Origin: a bacterium
Lineage (GTDB): Bacteria; Cyanobacteriota; Vampirovibrionia; Gastranaerophilales; Gastranaerophilaceae
DNA length: 64,000 nt
Reading direction: 5' to 3'
Assembly (NCBI GenBank): GCA_017470815.1
Contig: JAFUXT010000004.1
Coordinates: forward strand, 24,639 to 88,638
The notes under the pieces were generated by a model. It was not told the origin of the DNA. It ran no database searches and saw nothing but the letters and a program-made list of their open reading frames with translations. Position 1 is the first letter of the stretch. Each line of letters starts with the position of its first letter. The position numbers and the translations under genes are program-made. This document shows, piece by piece, positions 56,236-64,000 of this stretch.

Positions 56236-56296
56236 TATCCCAAAATCTCCTCCCAAGATTATTGTTCAAGTCGCAGAAAATTGTGACTTTTTTTTT
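56236..56296 (+). ncRNA. Candidate small RNA with CCUCCC loop and terminator
   Basis: On the plus strand, opposite the flanking genes, a weak hairpin AATCT-CCTCCCA-AGATT (56244-56260) exposes an anti-Shine-Dalgarno CCTCC loop. A canonical terminator follows: AAGTCGCA/TGTGACTT with seven T's (56268-56296). TTGACA lies at 56203-56208, but its -10 is poor. No gene uses this terminator on the plus strand, which is the main argument for a short transcript. Confidence 0.35.
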
Positions 56297-56322
56297 AGCG
56301 TTTACAGAACCATAATTATATA

Positions 56323-57114
56323 TTAATACTTTTTTATTCCGTAATTTTTCTGAAGTTTTTGTAAAGTCCCGTTTCTTGATGCTTCTTCAATTACATCATT
56401 CACCACTCTTAATAAGTCTTCAGATTCCTGTCCTTTTCTAAATGCAACAGCATAAGGTTCTCTTGAATATCGTTTTGGTAAAAGTACAAGACTTCCGTCT
56501 TTTAATGATAAACCTATTAAAATTGTATCATCGGAAACTATGGCATCTGCTTTGCCTTGTTTCAAGCCTTTTACGGCTTCGGCATAAGTTTTATAACCGA
56601 TTATACTAACATTTGGCACTGCAGCACGCAGGCTTGACTCACTTGAAGTTCCAAAAACAATAATTGCTTTCTTTCCGTTCAAGTCACGAAGACCTTTTAT
56701 TTTGCTTCCTTTTTTGACTAAAAGAGATTGTCCTGCTATATAATAAGGATTAGAAAAATCCAAAATTTGCAATCTTGACGGTGTAACAGACATTGTTGCG
56801 ACAATCATATCAACATCTTCTGTAAAAAGTTTCATCATCCTATCTGATGCCGTGACAGGCACAAATTTCACTTTTCCCTTTTCCCCAAAAATCTTTTCTC
56901 CTATCATGTTGGCTAAATCAACATCATAGCCTGCGTATTTGCCGTTTTTATCTTTAAACCCGAACGGATATGTGTCTGTTTTTATCCCGATAATTACATT
57001 TCCTCGTTTTGTAATATCATTGAGAGTATTTTCTACAGGTTCTTTTTGAGGTTTAGCACACCCGCAAAATACAAACATTACAAGAACTAACAACAAAACT
57101 ATTTTTTTATACAT
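56323..57114 (-). CDS. Amino-acid-type ABC solute-binding lipoprotein
   Basis: This 263-residue protein has a lipoprotein signal (VLVMFVFCGC, lipidated Cys near 19). The mature part matches family-3 solute-binding proteins: VIIGIKTDTYPFGFKDKNGK, GYDVDLANMI, MIVATMSVTPSR and GTSSESSLRAA. It should deliver an amino acid to an ABC importer. No permease or ATPase gene is adjacent, so the rest of the transporter is elsewhere. An aaagga Shine-Dalgarno is present. Confidence 0.93.
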   Translation of the reverse strand: MYKKIVLLLVLVMFVFCGCAKPQKEPVENTLNDITKRGNVIIGIKTDTYPFGFKDKNGKYAGYDVDLANMIGEKIFGEKGKVKFVPVTASDRMMKLFTEDVDMIVATMSVTPSRLQILDFSNPYYIAGQSLLVKKGSKIKGLRDLNGKKAIIVFGTSSESSLRAAVPNVSIIGYKTYAEAVKGLKQGKADAIVSDDTILIGLSLKDGSLVLLPKRYSREPYAVAFRKGQESEDLLRVVNDVIEEASRNGTLQKLQKNYGIKKY

Positions 57115-57172
57115 AAAAAATCCTTTTAATATGCTTATTATAAAATCAATTAAATATTAAGGCAATATTTGA

Positions 57173-58153
57173 TTAACCGATTTGAATGTATGCTTTGAGA
57201 ATTTTATTTTCAAGCGTATCATTAATTGCCTTTTGTACCTGTTCAAGCGGATAATATGTCGAAAGTCCTTTTACTTTTACCTCTTTATTTTTAAGAAGTT
57301 CATAAGAATCTTTCAAATCAGCAGGAGAAGGCGAATAACTGCCCAAAACCGTCAACTCACGATAATAAATTTCATTATTTGCATAACCCGTATTTTGCGG
57401 AGTGCTTGAAAATACAAGTATTTTTCCCCCGTCACGAACATATTTTAATGCGGTAGGCAAAGCCTTGTCTGAACCTGAAGTCATAAATACCCCGTCAGCA
57501 TTGATACTTTCGCACATTTCACTGACATTAAACGCTTCAATACCAAGATTTTTCAATAGTTCCACTCTTGAATTAAGCAAATCACACCCGATAACTTTCA
57601 TCCCAAAAGCGCGCAAGGCCTGTGCCATCAAAATTCCTATTGAACCAAGACCGATTACAAGGGCTGTTGAATTTTTGTTTAAGTTTGCTCGTTTTACGGC
57701 ACGAATACAACATCCCAACGGCTCATAAAATACTGATTCATCATTTGTTAAATTTTCGGGTTTTATATAAACAACATTTTGCAGATGTTCTTCCGATACA
57801 AAAACAAATTCACTAAAACCACCGGGTTTGATATTTGTTTCTTTAAAATGACGACACATAGACACATTCCCGTTTTTGCAATATTCACATTTACCGCATG
57901 GTATATGGTGGGATGTAATAATTACATCCCCATTTTTAAAACTTGTACCGGAGTTTATATCAATAATCTGACCGACAATTTCGTGACCCAAAACTGTTCC
58001 GTCTTTGCTGATGTGTTGAGTCAGTTTGACAATATCAGAACCGCATAATCCACAACCCAAAACTTTTAACAACGCACCTTTGCGATTATCTAAAGTTTCA
58101 TTTTCTCTCTGTTTTATAACAAGATTATTATTTTCTATTTGTGCAACTTTCAT
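57173..58153 (-). CDS. Zinc-dependent medium-chain alcohol/polyol dehydrogenase
   Basis: This 326-residue MDR-family enzyme has a catalytic zinc site GLCGSD and GHEIVG, a structural zinc cluster CGKCEYCKNGNVSMC, and a Rossmann motif VIGLGSIGILMAQ. Its layout resembles sorbitol, threitol or threonine 3-dehydrogenases. The substrate is not predictable. An agaggg Shine-Dalgarno is present. It is monocistronic. Confidence 0.92.
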   Translation of the reverse strand: MKVAQIENNNLVIKQRENETLDNRKGALLKVLGCGLCGSDIVKLTQHISKDGTVLGHEIVGQIIDINSGTSFKNGDVIITSHHIPCGKCEYCKNGNVSMCRHFKETNIKPGGFSEFVFVSEEHLQNVVYIKPENLTNDESVFYEPLGCCIRAVKRANLNKNSTALVIGLGSIGILMAQALRAFGMKVIGCDLLNSRVELLKNLGIEAFNVSEMCESINADGVFMTSGSDKALPTALKYVRDGGKILVFSSTPQNTGYANNEIYYRELTVLGSYSPSPADLKDSYELLKNKEVKVKGLSTYYPLEQVQKAINDTLENKILKAYIQIG

Positions 58154-58212
58154 AAAAACCCTCTTTTCAGGTTAATATTAACACAAATTTAACCAATTCG
58201 TAAATTAAGTGA

Positions 58213-58320
58213 AATCCTATTTCCCTTGGGGGAGAGAAATTTTTCAATGTAAGAAATTTATTTCGAACATTTGAAAAATGAGAGAGGGCAAGGTGCATTC
58301 CCCTCCAAACCACCCCATCG
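58213..58320. repeat. Dispersed repeat (ttcccttgggggaga ... gagagggcaagg)
   Basis: Inverted words ccctt/aagg... and gggaga/ccctcc occur in the 531-nt gap between the dehydrogenase and the gene at 58685. This gap is essentially made of three repeat elements (this one, 58334-58431 and 58440-58514). No gene is seen in it. Confidence 0.5.
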
Positions 58321-58333
58321 GAAAGATATATTT

Positions 58334-58431
58334 TGTCATTGCAAACAAGCGTGGCAATCCCATTAGTTCAAAGTCGTTCAGTTATTGATTTGATGAGATT
58401 ACTACGCAAACTGCGTTCGCTCGTAATGACA
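58334..58431. repeat. Dispersed TGTCATTGC ... GCTCGTAATGACA repeat
   Basis: The terminal tgtcatt and aatgaca are inverted copies. The internal gtggcaatccc matches 27610-27712. Confidence 0.8.
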
Positions 58432-58439
58432 ATTATTGT

Positions 58440-58514
58440 CAGGCAATTGCCTGACTTACTACTCCAAATCACCGACACAAATAAAAAATGTATTGGGCTG
58501 AAAGCCCGACTTAC
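58440..58514. repeat. Palindromic repeats CAGGCAATTGCCTG and GGGCTGAAAGCCC
   Basis: Two short palindromes lie in tandem. The second, on the minus strand gtaagtcgggctttcagccc, is related to the GTAGGTTGGGCAT repeats flanking lepA. Confidence 0.6.
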
Positions 58515-58684
58515 GTACTTACTTACATATTAAAATATTGTGGCAGAAATCCAAACTTACATATCAAAAGAAAATAATCAAACAAGTGTAAGTGCATTAT
58601 TTTTATTTTAACAAATGTAAAAAAATTGACTTTTTATCATGACAAAAATCTTTAATCATTCTAATATAATTTTGTGGAGGAAAT

Positions 58685-59173
58685 ATGTTAGACATGATAG
58701 AAAATAAAGCAAATATTGATTTAACTTCAAAAAGCGCATTTTCAAGCGAAAACGATACATTTACATCACGTTCGGTTGCCGCTTTACTTGCAAAAAACAC
58801 CGTTCCTCTATCTCATAAAAGAATTGCAGACAATTATTTGATTATAAAACAAATTTTCAAATTTCAGGTTAGTTTGAGCCGAATTACAAATGTTGAAAAG
58901 TCATTGTTAGAAAAGTATGACTTTAATACTTTAGAATTTACAACAATGCAGCAAATGTATAAAGAACTTGTTCTTTTGCAAAAATGGTCTGTGTCCGATG
59001 ATGAAAAATTAAGACAAGATTCTGATGATATTTTGCAAATAAGAGTTGCCGAACTAAAGTATCTTGAAGCAAGTTCTTATGCAACTGTTTCAAACGAAAT
59101 ATATAACGGTTATAAAGCATTATTGCAGTATTTGAAAGAAATAAGCAATGTGCAAACCGGTTATAATTATTAA
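58685..59173 (+). CDS. Hypothetical helical protein
   Basis: This 162-residue protein has a strong ggagga Shine-Dalgarno. It is predicted helical (e.g. NVEKSLLEKYDFNTLEFTTM, ISNVQTG near the end), with no signal peptide or membrane segment and no recognised family. The size and helix content resemble phage scaffold or type III-chaperone-like proteins, but nothing specific supports that. Confidence 0.7.
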   Translation: MLDMIENKANIDLTSKSAFSSENDTFTSRSVAALLAKNTVPLSHKRIADNYLIIKQIFKFQVSLSRITNVEKSLLEKYDFNTLEFTTMQQMYKELVLLQKWSVSDDEKLRQDSDDILQIRVAELKYLEASSYATVSNEIYNGYKALLQYLKEISNVQTGYNY

Positions 59174-59278
59174 TTTTTTGTTTCTTGCAAATTATATTTT
59201 ATGATTTTATAATTCTGTATGGTCAGACATCATATAGTATTGATGTTTTCGTGTAAAAAAATAAGAAAGGAGAGTTAT

Positions 59279-60483
59279 ATGTGGGAAAAAGATATTAACA
59301 TTAATGAAGTGAAAGAAATCAGAACCCGTACAAATGTTTATTTTGGGGTGGGTGCTATCCAAAAAATTCACGATATTGCAAAAGATATTAAATCAAAGGA
59401 ATAGATAAAGTTATCGTTATGTCAGGTCGCAATGCTTATAAAGCAACCGGTGCGTGGGATGTAGTTGAAAGTGCGTTAAAAAATAATGAAATCGGCTATG
59501 TAAATTTTGATCAGGTTACCCCAAACCCGAATACGCACCATGTTAATGATGCAGTCAAAATGGCAAAAGAATTTGGAGCAAAAGGAGTTATTGCAATCGG
59601 TGGCGGTTCACCGACAGATGCAGGAAAATCAGTTGCAATTTTATTAAAATATCCTGATAAAACTGCTGAAGAATTATTTGATTTCACATTTACACCTGAA
59701 TGTGCTGTACCAATTATTTCAATAAATTTAACACACGGAACGGGAACAGAAACAAACAGATTTGCGGTTGTAACCAATTTGGAAAAGAATTTTAAACCTG
59801 CAATTGCTTATGATTGCATTTATCCGATGTATGCGATAGATGATCCGCAACTTATGACAAAACTTTCACCAAAACAAACAAGATATGTATCTATTGATGC
59901 GGTAAACCATGTTATTGAGGCAGCAACATCAAAAGTTGCATCACCTTATTCGATTTCTTTAGCAAAAGATGTAATAGAATTAGTTGCAAAATATTTGCCT
60001 AAAGCGATAGCCAATCCTGACGATTTGGAGGCAAGATATTTCTTGGCTTATGCGGCATTGATGGGAGGTGTAAGTTTTGATAACGGATTGTTACACTATA
60101 CGCATGCTTTGGAACATCCTTTGAGTGCGGTTAAACCTGAACTTGCGCACGGTTTGGGCTTGGCAATATTATTACCGGCTGTTGTCAAAACTATTTATAA
60201 AGACAAAGCCGCAACATTAGCAGATATTTTGGCACCAGTTGTACCGAATTTAAAAGGAACACCTGATGAAGCACAAAAAGCGGCTGACGGAGTTTATGCT
60301 TGGTTAAAATCTGTTGATGTAGGTCAAAAACTTGAAGATGAAGGTTTTAGTGCAAGTGATGTTGATAAATTAACAGATTTGGCATTTACAACCCCATCAT
60401 TAGACGGTTTAATCGGAATCGGGCCAAGCGGAAATTCAAGAGAATTGGTAAGAAATATTTATCAGGAATCTTTGAAGGCATAA
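59279..60483 (+). pseudogene. Iron-containing alcohol dehydrogenase with a single-base frameshift
   Basis: ATG 59279 (aaggagag Shine-Dalgarno) opens WEKDININEVKEIRTRTNVY and FGVGAIQKIHDIAK, then runs into TAG 59402-59404. The other frame continues KVIVMSGRNAYKATGAWDVV and carries the full family: GGGSPTDAGKS, HGTGTETNRF, and HALEHPLSAVKPELAHGLG (iron ligands). Adding one A to the aaa run near 59395 restores a normal enzyme. This looks like a recent mutation or a sequencing or assembly error in a homopolymer. Confidence 0.88.
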
Positions 60484-60497
60484 ATGATTATAAGGAT

Positions 60498-60526
60498 AGG
60501 GTGCGAGGTATCGCACCTTATTTTTT
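60498..60526 (+). terminator. Rho-independent terminator
   Basis: The stem AGGGTGCGA/TCGCACCTT is followed by a T-run after the alcohol dehydrogenase. Confidence 0.88.
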
Positions 60527-60617
60527 ACAAAATTTTAAGTTACCTCTTTACAAAAAAAATTTTTCATGTAGAATGTATAATACGAACGGTTGAAAGACTG
60601 TTCACCCAAGACAACTT

Positions 60618-60690
60618 GGGGGATTAGCTCAGTTGGTAGAGCGCCTGCTTTGCACGCAGGATGTCAGGAGTTCGAGTCCCCTATCCTCCA
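60618..60690 (+). tRNA. tRNA-Ala (anticodon TGC)
   Basis: A 73-nt cloverleaf: acceptor GGGGGAT/ATCCTCC, D-arm GCTC..GAGC, anticodon stem CCTGC/GCAGG with loop TTTGCAC containing TGC, T-arm CAGGAGTTCGAGTCCCCT region and discriminator A. CCA is not encoded. TATAAT at 60576-60581 is a likely promoter -10. In the leader, CCCAAG (60606-60611) can pair with CTTGGG (60615-60620), covering the 5' end of the tRNA. Confidence 0.97.
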
Positions 60691-60691
60691 G

Positions 60692-60732
60692 ATTACAGAC
60701 CGATGACAAATGTCATCGGTCTGTAATTTTGT
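60692..60732 (+). terminator. Terminator of tRNA-Ala
   Basis: A perfect 17-bp stem ATTACAGACCGATGACA/TGTCATCGGTCTGTAAT with a 2-nt loop is followed by T's. Confidence 0.9.
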
Positions 60733-60837
60733 GTGTATAGGTTTTCAGGACAGTTGTGATGGGAGTTTTATTGTGGATTTGCCTAATTTTAGGGCAATAG
60801 AGGCAAGTTTATAGTGTAGAGATTTACCGGACTATTC

Positions 60838-60965
60838 TTGCACTTTTGTCATAATTTTTGCACTATTTTGCACCAAAAACCTGTCACCCTGAACTTGTAT
60901 CAGGGTCTATTTTGCGTGGTGTTTGAATTTTAGCGAGTGCAAATAAGTGCAAAATAGTGCAAAAA
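60838..60965. promoter_or_regulatory. Inverted array of six TTGCAC/GTGCAA sites (transposon end or operator)
   Basis: TTGCAC occurs at 60838, 60858 and 60868, and GTGCAA at 60936, 60946 and 60956. The right side is three consecutive 10-bp units. A 20-bp perfect inverted repeat joins 60854-60873 with 60946-60965. Helical phasing and symmetry suggest binding sites for the MuA-like transposase or a repressor. The 62-bp centre contains half a dispersed repeat (60882-60907). The rest of 60733-61071 shows no gene. Confidence 0.65.
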
Positions 60966-61071
60966 TAATTTATCTTACATTTTGATATGTGTCTTTTTGT
61001 CTCTGAGATTGAGATTTGGGACTTGATTTATTCCGAAAGGTGAGTGATGAATGTGTGTGAGGTAATTTATT

Positions 61072-62778
61072 ATGACAAACTTCACACCCGAAAAATGTAA
61101 ACAAATAGCACTTGCAAGACTTGATGTGGTTCACAAGTGGCTTGAATTTAGAAAGCAATCTCAAAATAAACTTCAAGCCGATTATGATTTTGTAAAATTA
61201 CATAACACATCAAATTCACACTTGTTTGAAATTTTAGGAAAAATATCTCGCGGAAGTTTGCACCGTTGGTATGCTATGTTAAACGGAACGGAAGATTATA
61301 CGAAACTTTTGCCGCAGTATAAATATTCAACTGTTCGGGAATACCGAACAGTTCTCAATGATGAAGAAATAAAAATCTTTATGGGATTGCTTTTACATCC
61401 TAACAGATTATCTATCGGTAAGGCTATAGCATTAACAAAATATAGATTAAAGGAGCAGGGGCAAAATTTTATTCCGGCGGATATCACATTTAGAAGGTAC
61501 GCAAAATGGTTCAAGGATAATAATTACGATAAATGGATTCTTGCACGTGATGGAGAAAAAGCACTATCGGATAAAGTTGAACCATACATAAAACGTGATG
61601 CAAGCTTGCTTGAAGTAGGGGACATTCTTGTCGCGGACGGACATATACTTGCGTTTCAGGTCATAAATCCATTCACAGGCAAACCTGCAAGAGCAACTCT
61701 TGTCGGATTTTTGGATTGGAAATCAACGGCATTAGTCGGTTATGAAATTATGCTTGAAGAAAATACGCAGTGCATTGCAAGTGCTTTGCGTAATTCAATA
61801 ATCAATCTTGATATGATACCGAAAGTTGTTTATCAGGATAACGGCAGAGCATTCAGAGCAAAATATTTTACTGACGATAAAGGTTTTACTGAACTCGGTT
61901 TTCAGGGATTATATTCAAAACTAGAAATAGAAACAGTTTTTGCAAGACCGTATAATGCGAGAGCAAAAGTTATTGAAAGATTCTTTAAAGAATTTCAGGA
62001 AGGTTTTGAAAAACTTTTGCCGAGTTATATCGGAAGCAGTATTCAGAATAAACCTGCTTATATGATGAGAAATGAGAAGTTTCATAAAAATCTACATAAT
62101 GAATTTATTCCAACTATTGAAGAAACAATAAAAATGATTAATATGTGGCTGAGTTTCAAGAATTCTCAACCTTGTCCGAATGCTCCGGATAAAACAGTTA
62201 CGGAAGTTTTATCTGAAAGGAAACAACAAAATATTGATATAAATACGCTTGACGATTTGATGCTCGCAACAGAAGTCAAAACCATTCAGCGAAATGGGAT
62301 CAGGTTTTTAAATTGTGATTATTTTGATGAAAGATTATATGGATTCAAGAGCAAAGTGTTGATTAAATACAACCTTTTTGACCTCACAAGTATTAAAGTT
62401 TACACTCCAAAGGGCGAATTTCTATGTACAGCAGAAAGAGTTACAGAAACACACCCGATGGCAAAATTATTAGGTAATGTCAAAGATTATGAAGATTACA
62501 AACAAAAAATTGTCAAACAAAGACAATTAAAAAAGAAAACTGTTGAATCGGTAAAAAAGTATCTTCAATGCGAGGATATCAAGTTACTTGAAACACAAAT
62601 GGAACCTAAGGAAATTCAACCCCCGTTCAAAACGGGTTCAAAAAAGGTTCAAACGCTGTTTAAAAGTAATTCAGAAAAATATGAGTATTTAGTTGCAAAC
62701 GATCCAAATAATTCTTGGATAACCGAATTTAAGCAAACAAAGGAGTATCAATTGTTATATGAAGAAAATATTTGTTAA
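61072..62778 (+). CDS. MuA-like DDE transposase
   Basis: This 568-residue protein has an N-terminal DNA-binding region, then the retroviral-integrase-type core: LVADGHILAFQVINPFTG (first Asp), VYQDNGRAFRA (second Asp) and NARAKVIERFFKEFQEGFEK (Glu). A Mu-type C-terminal beta domain follows (YGFKSKVLIKYNLFDLTSIK). It should cut and join transposon ends. A gaggtaa Shine-Dalgarno is present. It overlaps the ATPase gene by 20 nt. Confidence 0.92.
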   Translation: MTNFTPEKCKQIALARLDVVHKWLEFRKQSQNKLQADYDFVKLHNTSNSHLFEILGKISRGSLHRWYAMLNGTEDYTKLLPQYKYSTVREYRTVLNDEEIKIFMGLLLHPNRLSIGKAIALTKYRLKEQGQNFIPADITFRRYAKWFKDNNYDKWILARDGEKALSDKVEPYIKRDASLLEVGDILVADGHILAFQVINPFTGKPARATLVGFLDWKSTALVGYEIMLEENTQCIASALRNSIINLDMIPKVVYQDNGRAFRAKYFTDDKGFTELGFQGLYSKLEIETVFARPYNARAKVIERFFKEFQEGFEKLLPSYIGSSIQNKPAYMMRNEKFHKNLHNEFIPTIEETIKMINMWLSFKNSQPCPNAPDKTVTEVLSERKQQNIDINTLDDLMLATEVKTIQRNGIRFLNCDYFDERLYGFKSKVLIKYNLFDLTSIKVYTPKGEFLCTAERVTETHPMAKLLGNVKDYEDYKQKIVKQRQLKKKTVESVKKYLQCEDIKLLETQMEPKEIQPPFKTGSKKVQTLFKSNSEKYEYLVANDPNNSWITEFKQTKEYQLLYEENIC

Positions 62779-63439
62779 AACTCAAAATGTCAAAAACTTT
62801 ATCGGACTTGTTGAAAATTTGATAAATAAGCCAAAAAATATTCCGAAAATGGGATTAGTTTATGGCGAGCCCGGACTTGGTAAATCGCAAACAGCTTTGT
62901 GGCTTGCGTGCAAATATGACGGAATTTATTTAAGAGCATCGAACCTTATGACAGGTAGATGGCTGCTTGAAGAGATGGTAAAAGAGCTTGATGAAATACC
63001 AAGGTTTTTGACTTCGGATAATTTTAATATCGTGGTAAAAAAGCTGAAACAAAATCCGCAAGTGATTTTTATTGATGAGGTTGATTATCTGATGAATAAC
63101 TATAAAACCATTGAAACCCTCAGGGATATACACGATGAAACCGGCAGCCCGATAATTTTTATCGGAATGGGATTGGCACACAGAAAACTCGAAAGATACA
63201 AACATCTTTATGACAGGTTTTCAGAAATTTTAAAATTCGATACTTTTGAAGTAGCTGATTTAAGTCAAATAATTAATCAATTGTCGGAAGTTCCATTTAC
63301 GCCTGATGCTGTTGAATATATCCATTCAAAATACAACAGATTTCGACAAATTGTTCAATTAATAAACCAAATGGAAACTTTCTCAAAAGATAATAATTTA
63401 TTGGAAATTACAAAAGAAATTATGGAGCAGATTATATGA
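62759..63439 (+). CDS. MuB-like AAA+ transposition target ATPase
   Basis: This 226-residue protein has Walker A YGEPGLGKSQTALW and Walker B VIFIDEVDYL, followed by sensor-like PIIFIGMGLAHRKL. MuB-type ATPases coat target DNA and stimulate MuA. It overlaps the transposase gene and the following gene by a few bases, indicating translational coupling. Confidence 0.92.
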   Translation: MKKIFVKTQNVKNFIGLVENLINKPKNIPKMGLVYGEPGLGKSQTALWLACKYDGIYLRASNLMTGRWLLEEMVKELDEIPRFLTSDNFNIVVKKLKQNPQVIFIDEVDYLMNNYKTIETLRDIHDETGSPIIFIGMGLAHRKLERYKHLYDRFSEILKFDTFEVADLSQIINQLSEVPFTPDAVEYIHSKYNRFRQIVQLINQMETFSKDNNLLEITKEIMEQII

Positions 63440-63990
63440 ACGTAGAAAAATTAGCACGACATTTAAAAGAATTTACTCTCGATGAGATCGAAATGATTGC
63501 GAAATGTGATTGTAAAACAGAACTTGAACAGCTTTTGAATGAGGATAAAATAGCCTTTGAATATGGTTTGTATAAATATAAGGAAGAAAAGCCAAAGCAA
63601 GAATTTATCATTTGTACAAAACAAATGACAAATTGTCAGATTATTACAATTGATGCTGCGATTGATTATTTTTTGGAAAATTATGTCAAAAACAATTGTA
63701 AATATAATACTTACAGGAGATATCGCAGAATGTTAAAATACTATATTTCCCCATTTTTCAAAAATAAAAACTTAAATGATATTACTTGCTATGATATTCA
63801 GGAATTTTACTATTTTTGTAAAGGCAGGAATTTGCCGCCAAAAGTATTGAAAAATACACTAGCACTTCTAAATCAGATGATTAAATATTTTCAAAATCTC
63901 GGAATAATTGATAGAACTTGTAATTTTCAGGTTCGGAGATTATCTGATAAGACAAATTTTACATTAGATAGAATTATTATGGAGGCATAA
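63436..63990 (+). CDS. Integrase-type SAM-like (core-binding) domain protein without catalytic domain
   Basis: The 184-residue protein has an N-terminal helical part and then AIDYFLENYVKNNCKYNTYR and KYYISPFFKNKNLNDITCYD, the core-binding domain of tyrosine recombinases. It ends without the Arg-His-x-x-Arg-Tyr catalytic domain, so it probably binds DNA only. The next ATG (63993) follows at once, and a continuation by a downstream gene cannot be excluded. ATGA overlap with the MuB-like gene. Confidence 0.75.
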   Translation: MNVEKLARHLKEFTLDEIEMIAKCDCKTELEQLLNEDKIAFEYGLYKYKEEKPKQEFIICTKQMTNCQIITIDAAIDYFLENYVKNNCKYNTYRRYRRMLKYYISPFFKNKNLNDITCYDIQEFYYFCKGRNLPPKVLKNTLALLNQMIKYFQNLGIIDRTCNFQVRRLSDKTNFTLDRIIMEA

Positions 63991-63992
63991 CT

Positions 63993-64000
63993 ATGACAAA
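63993..64000 (+). CDS. Start of the next gene of the Mu-like element, cut by the window edge
   Basis: ATG 63993 lies 7 nt after ggagg (63981-63985). Only two and a half codons are visible. Confidence 0.5.

Noticed and set aside
58333..58533. Open frame of 66 codons between two genes
   Set aside because: It lies entirely on two dispersed repeats and lacks an initiation signal.
59394..59404. Programmed ribosomal frameshift in the alcohol dehydrogenase
   Set aside because: No X-XXY-YYZ slippery heptamer or downstream structure is present, and the family does not use frameshifting.
60936..60965. Possible CRISPR-like array (three 10-bp direct repeats)
   Set aside because: Repeats are contiguous with no spacers and have inverted partners 80 bp away, as expected for protein-binding sites.

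Overview
The window is AT-rich bacterial chromosome. I infer an anaerobic, non-photosynthetic relative of the Cyanobacteria, of the gut Gastranaerophilales/Melainabacteria type. The reasons are MEP-pathway isoprenoid genes (ispE, ispF), a SecA without the C-terminal zinc motif (as in cyanobacteria and plastids), a reverse rubrerythrin, no respiratory or photosynthetic genes, and many small proteins I cannot place in any known family. This assignment rests on gene content only; no phylogeny was run.

Layout. Positions 1-8.3 kb hold housekeeping genes (serS, lepA, dnaG-rpoD) and two related small genes at 3.9-5.0 kb whose 5' and 3' untranslated regions contain mutually complementary boxes. Positions 8-15.6 kb carry a family-4 uracil-DNA glycosylase, a Na+/amino-acid symporter, an orphan DNA methyltransferase, mutL and ispE. 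A 935-residue Ala/Thr- and Pro-rich protein fills 15.6-18.4 kb. A helicase-nuclease operon (18.8-23.9 kb) has repeat elements inserted in frame in both genes; one insertion includes a whole DUF559 endonuclease-like domain. Then come a winged-helix gene, secA, two XRE regulators and tgt. Positions 29-37 kb form a uronic-acid polysaccharide region: LysM/GH24 lysozyme, PL10 pectate lyase, two GT8 glycosyltransferases, a UDP-glucuronate 4-epimerase, a frameshifted MFS transporter and a GH88/105 unsaturated-uronyl hydrolase. Positions 37-44 kb contain ispF, an acyltransferase, DUF1284, HAD and Nudix genes, and several orphan or decayed small genes. Positions 44-50 kb hold reverse rubrerythrin, an operon of VWA, FHA-like/8-TM and Asn/Gly-repeat proteins, and two TPR proteins. 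Positions 51-53 kb are a restriction-modification operon (DpnA-like and Dam-like methylases plus a PD-(D/E)XK nuclease). Positions 53-60.5 kb carry DUF2207, lemA, aroQ, a solute-binding lipoprotein, a medium-chain dehydrogenase and a frameshifted iron alcohol dehydrogenase. After tRNA-Ala the window ends in the left part of a Mu-like transposable element (MuA, MuB, an integrase-type SAM domain).

Two themes run through the window. First, several unrelated families of short palindromic dispersed repeats lie between genes and repeatedly intrude into coding sequence. They sit in frame inside the helicase, nuclease and Dam genes, and they supply or displace translation-start signals at mutL, ispE and the nuclease gene. 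Second, at least eight genes have a -10 hexamer exactly 6 nt before the start codon and no Shine-Dalgarno, which predicts leaderless transcripts. The most novel candidates are the in-frame DUF559 cassette flanked by direct repeats, the 5'-3' UTR complementary boxes, and the combined galacturonan-like synthesis and degradation locus.
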